Source: Streptomycetaceae bacterium
Lineage (GTDB): Bacteria; Actinomycetota; Actinomycetes; Nanopelagicales; Nanopelagicaceae
DNA: 8,457 nt
Direction of reading: 5' to 3'
NCBI GenBank assembly: GCA_027486075.1
Contig: JAIXPU010000068.1
Location: forward strand, 1-8,457
How positions within the stretch are numbered: the first letter of the stretch is position 1; every line of letters begins with the position of its first letter. The notes beneath the pieces are model-generated. The model worked only from the letters and a program-made list of their open reading frames with translations, was not told the origin of the DNA and searched no databases. Position numbers and translations under genes: made by a program. Positions 7,039 through 8,457 of this stretch are shown in pieces.

Positions 7039-8047
7039 TTAAGGTGCCTCCCGCAATGGAGATTAGTTTTCGCGCCTTCAATTGCGTCTCTTCCCACTCA
7101 AGTTCAGGAACACTTCCCCATGTAATTCCAGCGCCTGTACCAAAACGCACCAGGTCATCATTGCTCTTCCAAAAAGTTCTGATTGCAACAGATAACTGTG
7201 CCTGCGTTCCATTAATCCAACCTAGCGCTCCGCAGTACGGGCCGCGAGCTCCTTCTACCTGACTGATCATTGTCAGCGCAGCGCTCTTCGGTGCTCCGCT
7301 TACAGAACCTGGTGGCGTTGTGGCACGAAGAATTTCTTCCCAAGTCACGCCCTCTTCGAGCTCACCTTGAACATCTGAGACAAGGTGGACTAATCCGGGA
7401 TGCTTTTCGTGGCGAAAGAGTTCGGATACATTAACAGTTCCGGGTTCACAGATTCGCCCCAAATCATTACGCATCAAATCAACAATCATCAGATTTTCTG
7501 CTCTGTCTTTCTCACCAAAAGAGGTTTCTTGCTCTCGTATCGTTCCCTTGATGGGAGATGTCTTAATTATTTTGCCCGAGCGAGAGAGGAATAGTTCAGG
7601 CGAAGCAGAAGCAATTTCAACGCCTGGAATCTTCAGATAACTTGCATAAGGAGCAGGATTCTCATCTAAAAGTTTTGAGAAAAGACCGCTGAGCCCTAAC
7701 GAACTCTTATCCATCTCATTGCTCAGCAGACGACAGGCATTGACCTGATAGACACCACCACGTGAAATCGTTTCACGGATTTGTGAAACGTAGTCGATGT
7801 AATCCTCGCGACCGAGTGAAGAGCTCCAGATGCCGCTTAACGGCTTCCATTCCCTTCTTGGAAAATCACTTTTTTCGACTTTGCTAAAACGCGCAAAGGT
7901 AGAAACGCCTTCAAATGAAATTGACGCCGCCCAGAATCCCCCATCGCTAACATTCTTTGGATCATCTGTTATCTCTTCTAACTGGGTGGCCAAGATGCCA
8001 CCCATCCAGAATTGATATTCGTCGACCATGAGGGCAAGGCTACGCAT
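7028..8047 (-). CDS. pabB: Aminodeoxychorismate synthase component I
   Basis: 339 residues of the chorismate-binding (TrpE/PabB/MenF) family. It converts chorismate plus ammonia to 4-amino-4-deoxychorismate for folate synthesis. Motifs in order are GGVYQVNACRLL (97-108), SPELFL (149-154), SPIKGTIRE (164-172), DLMRNDLGRIC (190-200), TPPGSVSGAPK (244-254) and RFGTGAGITWGS (301-312). The lysine in PIKGT (Lys167) is the PabB hallmark; TrpE has PIAGT. E. coli PabB is over 100 residues longer, so this is a short form with a much reduced N-terminal part. No glutamine amidotransferase (PabA/TrpG) gene is in the window; it must be supplied from elsewhere or ammonia used directly. It is the first gene of the - strand string, divergent from the tRNA genes. 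The ATG at 8047 has no Shine-Dalgarno; an ATG at 8029 is an alternative, and the message may be nearly leaderless. Confidence 0.93.
   Translation of the reverse strand: MRSLALMVDEYQFWMGGILATQLEEITDDPKNVSDGGFWAASISFEGVSTFARFSKVEKSDFPRREWKPLSGIWSSSLGREDYIDYVSQIRETISRGGVYQVNACRLLSNEMDKSSLGLSGLFSKLLDENPAPYASYLKIPGVEIASASPELFLSRSGKIIKTSPIKGTIREQETSFGEKDRAENLMIVDLMRNDLGRICEPGTVNVSELFRHEKHPGLVHLVSDVQGELEEGVTWEEILRATTPPGSVSGAPKSAALTMISQVEGARGPYCGALGWINGTQAQLSVAIRTFWKSNDDLVRFGTGAGITWGSVPELEWEETQLKARKLISIAGGTLSDS
7047..7052 (-). promoter_or_regulatory. Ribosome binding site of pabC
   Basis: On the - strand this reads GGGAGG and ends 8 bases before the GTG at 7038. It is the clearest Shine-Dalgarno site in the window, it lies within the last codons of pabB, and it fixes the non-ATG start of pabC. 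Most other genes here show weak or no such site. Confidence 0.8.
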
Positions 8048-8059
8048 AGGAGGCCTTTT

Positions 8060-8089
8060 ATTTCAGAGAGAAAATCCTCGCTTTGTCAT
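8060..8089 (-). promoter_or_regulatory. Candidate promoter for the pabB operon
   Basis: Reading the - strand, ATGACA (8084-8089, five of six to TTGACA) and TGAAAT (8060-8065, four of six to TATAAT) are separated by 18 bases. Transcription would start only a few bases before the ATG at 8047, giving a nearly leaderless message and explaining the lack of a ribosome site. The -35 shares five bases with the -35 of the opposing tRNA promoter. The -10 match is weak. Confidence 0.35.
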
Positions 8090-8112
8090 CGGCGCCTGAA
8101 CTGCGCTAGATT
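8083..8112 (+). promoter_or_regulatory. Promoter of the tRNA-Gly gene / tRNA cluster
   Basis: TTGTCA (8083-8088, five of six to TTGACA) and TAGATT (8107-8112, four of six to TATAAT) have an 18-base spacer. The predicted start near 8119 is about 8 bases upstream of the mature tRNA-Gly 5' end, a normal distance for a stable RNA promoter. It lies in the 79-base gap between divergent pabB and the tRNA gene. Confidence 0.6.
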
Positions 8113-8126
8113 TGCCCACTGTAAAT

Positions 8127-8199
8127 GCGGACGTAGCGCAGCTGGTAGCGCGGAACCTTGCCAAGGTTCAGGTCGCGGGTTCGAACCCCGTCGTCCGCT
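8127..8199 (+). tRNA. tRNA-Gly (anticodon GCC)
   Basis: Full cloverleaf of 73 bases. The acceptor stem GCGGACG (8127-8133) pairs with CGTCCGC (8192-8198), with T as discriminator. The D stem is GCGC/GCGC. The anticodon stem GAACC/GGTTC carries loop TTGCCAA, with GCC at 8160-8162. The T arm is GCGGG-TTCGAAC-CCCGT. CCA is not encoded, so it must be added by a nucleotidyltransferase. GCC reads GGC and GGT. Confidence 0.97.
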
Positions 8200-8205
8200 C
8201 GGATT

Positions 8206-8240
8206 AACCGCCGCTTCGAATTTAATTTCAGGTGGCGGTT
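8206..8240 (+). terminator. Hairpin between tRNA-Gly and tRNA-Cys, possible terminator or processing signal
   Basis: AACCGCCGCTT (8206-8216) can pair with AGGTGGCGGTT (8230-8240): 11 base pairs including two G-U, of which the outer seven (AACCGCC/GGCGGTT) are perfect, around a 13-base AT-rich loop. A short pyrimidine-rich tail (TTTGTCT) follows on the + strand. The stem fits an intrinsic terminator, but the U tract is poor and tRNA-Cys begins 8 bases later. It could therefore attenuate read-through or guide RNase processing instead. Confidence 0.4.
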
Positions 8241-8247
8241 TGTCTAT

Positions 8248-8318
8248 GGTCGGATGGCCGAGAGGCGAGGCAAGGGACTGCAAATCCCTCTACACGGGTT
8301 CAAATCCCGTTCCGACCT
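8248..8318 (+). tRNA. tRNA-Cys (anticodon GCA)
   Basis: Full cloverleaf of 71 bases. GGTCGGA (8248-8254) pairs with TCCGACC (8311-8317), and the discriminator is T, the identity base for cysteine. Anticodon stem AGGGA/TCCCT carries loop CTGCAAA, with GCA at 8280-8282. T arm ACGGG-TTCAAAT-CCCGT. No encoded CCA (CCA does not directly follow; the next bases are CCAC after the discriminator shifted by one, read as CC then ACT). Confidence 0.95.
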
Positions 8319-8351
8319 CCACTGGAGTCACGCGAAAGTGTGCAGAGGTGG

Positions 8352-8370
8352 GTGAAGTTATAGACTTCAC
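8352..8370. repeat. Tight inverted repeat between tRNA-Cys and tRNA-Val
   Basis: GTGAAGTT (8352-8359) faces GACTTCAC (8363-8370): seven Watson-Crick pairs plus one inner U-G around a 3-base ATA. No T run follows on either strand, so it is not a standard terminator. It ends 14 bases before tRNA-Val. It may be a precursor-RNA hairpin, or an operator-like palindrome; a TATAGA at 8359-8364 at its centre could be part of a -10 for tRNA-Val, which I cannot confirm. Confidence 0.5.
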
Positions 8371-8384
8371 GAAAGAAGTACCGA

Positions 8385-8456
8385 GGACGATTGGCTCAGC
8401 GGTAGAGCACCACATTGACATTGTGGGGGTCACTGGTTCGATCCCAGTATCGTCCA
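8385..8456 (+). tRNA. tRNA-Val (anticodon GAC)
   Basis: Full cloverleaf of 72 bases. GGACGAT (8385-8391) pairs with ATCGTCC (8449-8455), discriminator A. D arm GCTC-AGCGGTA-GAGC. Anticodon stem CCACA/TGTGG carries loop TTGACAT, with GAC at 8417-8419. T arm CACTGG-TTCGATC-CCAGT region is normal. The window ends one base after the gene, so an encoded CCA cannot be judged here. GAC reads GTC and GTT. Confidence 0.96.
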
Positions 8457-8457
8457 C

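Noticed and set aside
8048..8053. AGGAGG on the + strand
   Set aside because: A perfect Shine-Dalgarno sequence, but no + strand reading frame starts within a useful distance; it is the complement of the pabB leader.
8086..8355. Open frames on both strands running across tRNA-Gly and tRNA-Cys
   Set aside because: The tRNA cloverleaves explain the sequence; the translations are Arg/Pro-rich artefacts of structured RNA genes.
1..8457. Insertion sequence, phage gene, CRISPR array or toxin-antitoxin pair
   Set aside because: No transposase, integrase, terminal inverted repeats, regularly spaced repeats or small paired genes were found; almost every base is covered by a recognisable housekeeping gene.

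Overview
The window is a compact, almost gap-free stretch of bacterial chromosome, most likely from an actinobacterium. Three things point there: the PgsA/PatA/PimA trio for phosphatidylinositol mannoside synthesis, the neighbourhood thrS - HIT protein - pgsA - patA - pimA (which I know from mycobacteria and other actinobacteria), and tRNA genes without an encoded CCA. The base composition is moderate rather than GC-rich, and genes abut or overlap by a few bases. Together this suggests a streamlined freshwater actinobacterium of the Nanopelagicales (acI, Planktophila-like) type. That placement is inference, not proof.

Layout from the right end. On the + strand lie three tRNA genes, Gly(GCC), Cys(GCA) and Val(GAC), driven at least at the start by a recognisable promoter at 8083-8112. 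Divergent from them, on the - strand, runs a tight gene string: pabB and pabC (p-aminobenzoate branch of folate synthesis), then thrS (threonyl-tRNA synthetase), then a HIT-family nucleotide phosphorylase/hydrolase. Junctions in this string are an 11-base overlap, a 4-base gap and a 2-base gap. A second - strand string, pgsA - patA - pimA - LemA-like membrane protein, is joined by two 4-base ATGA overlaps and one 6-base gap. It should make PI phosphate, then mannosylate and acylate phosphatidylinositol.

Between the two strings sits a single + strand gene (3205-3813) that diverges tightly from pgsA and converges on the HIT gene with 18 bases of overlap. Its 202-residue product matches only the G domain of the actinobacterial elongation-factor-G-like protein EF-G2 (FusA2 type). 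The P-loop lysine, the switch/DTPG region and the NKxD motif are lost, and domains II-V are absent. It looks like a domain-sized pseudo-GTPase kept as an intact reading frame, and it is the most interesting object here.

No mobile element, CRISPR array, rRNA or phage gene was seen. There is no gene-free stretch over 300 bases.
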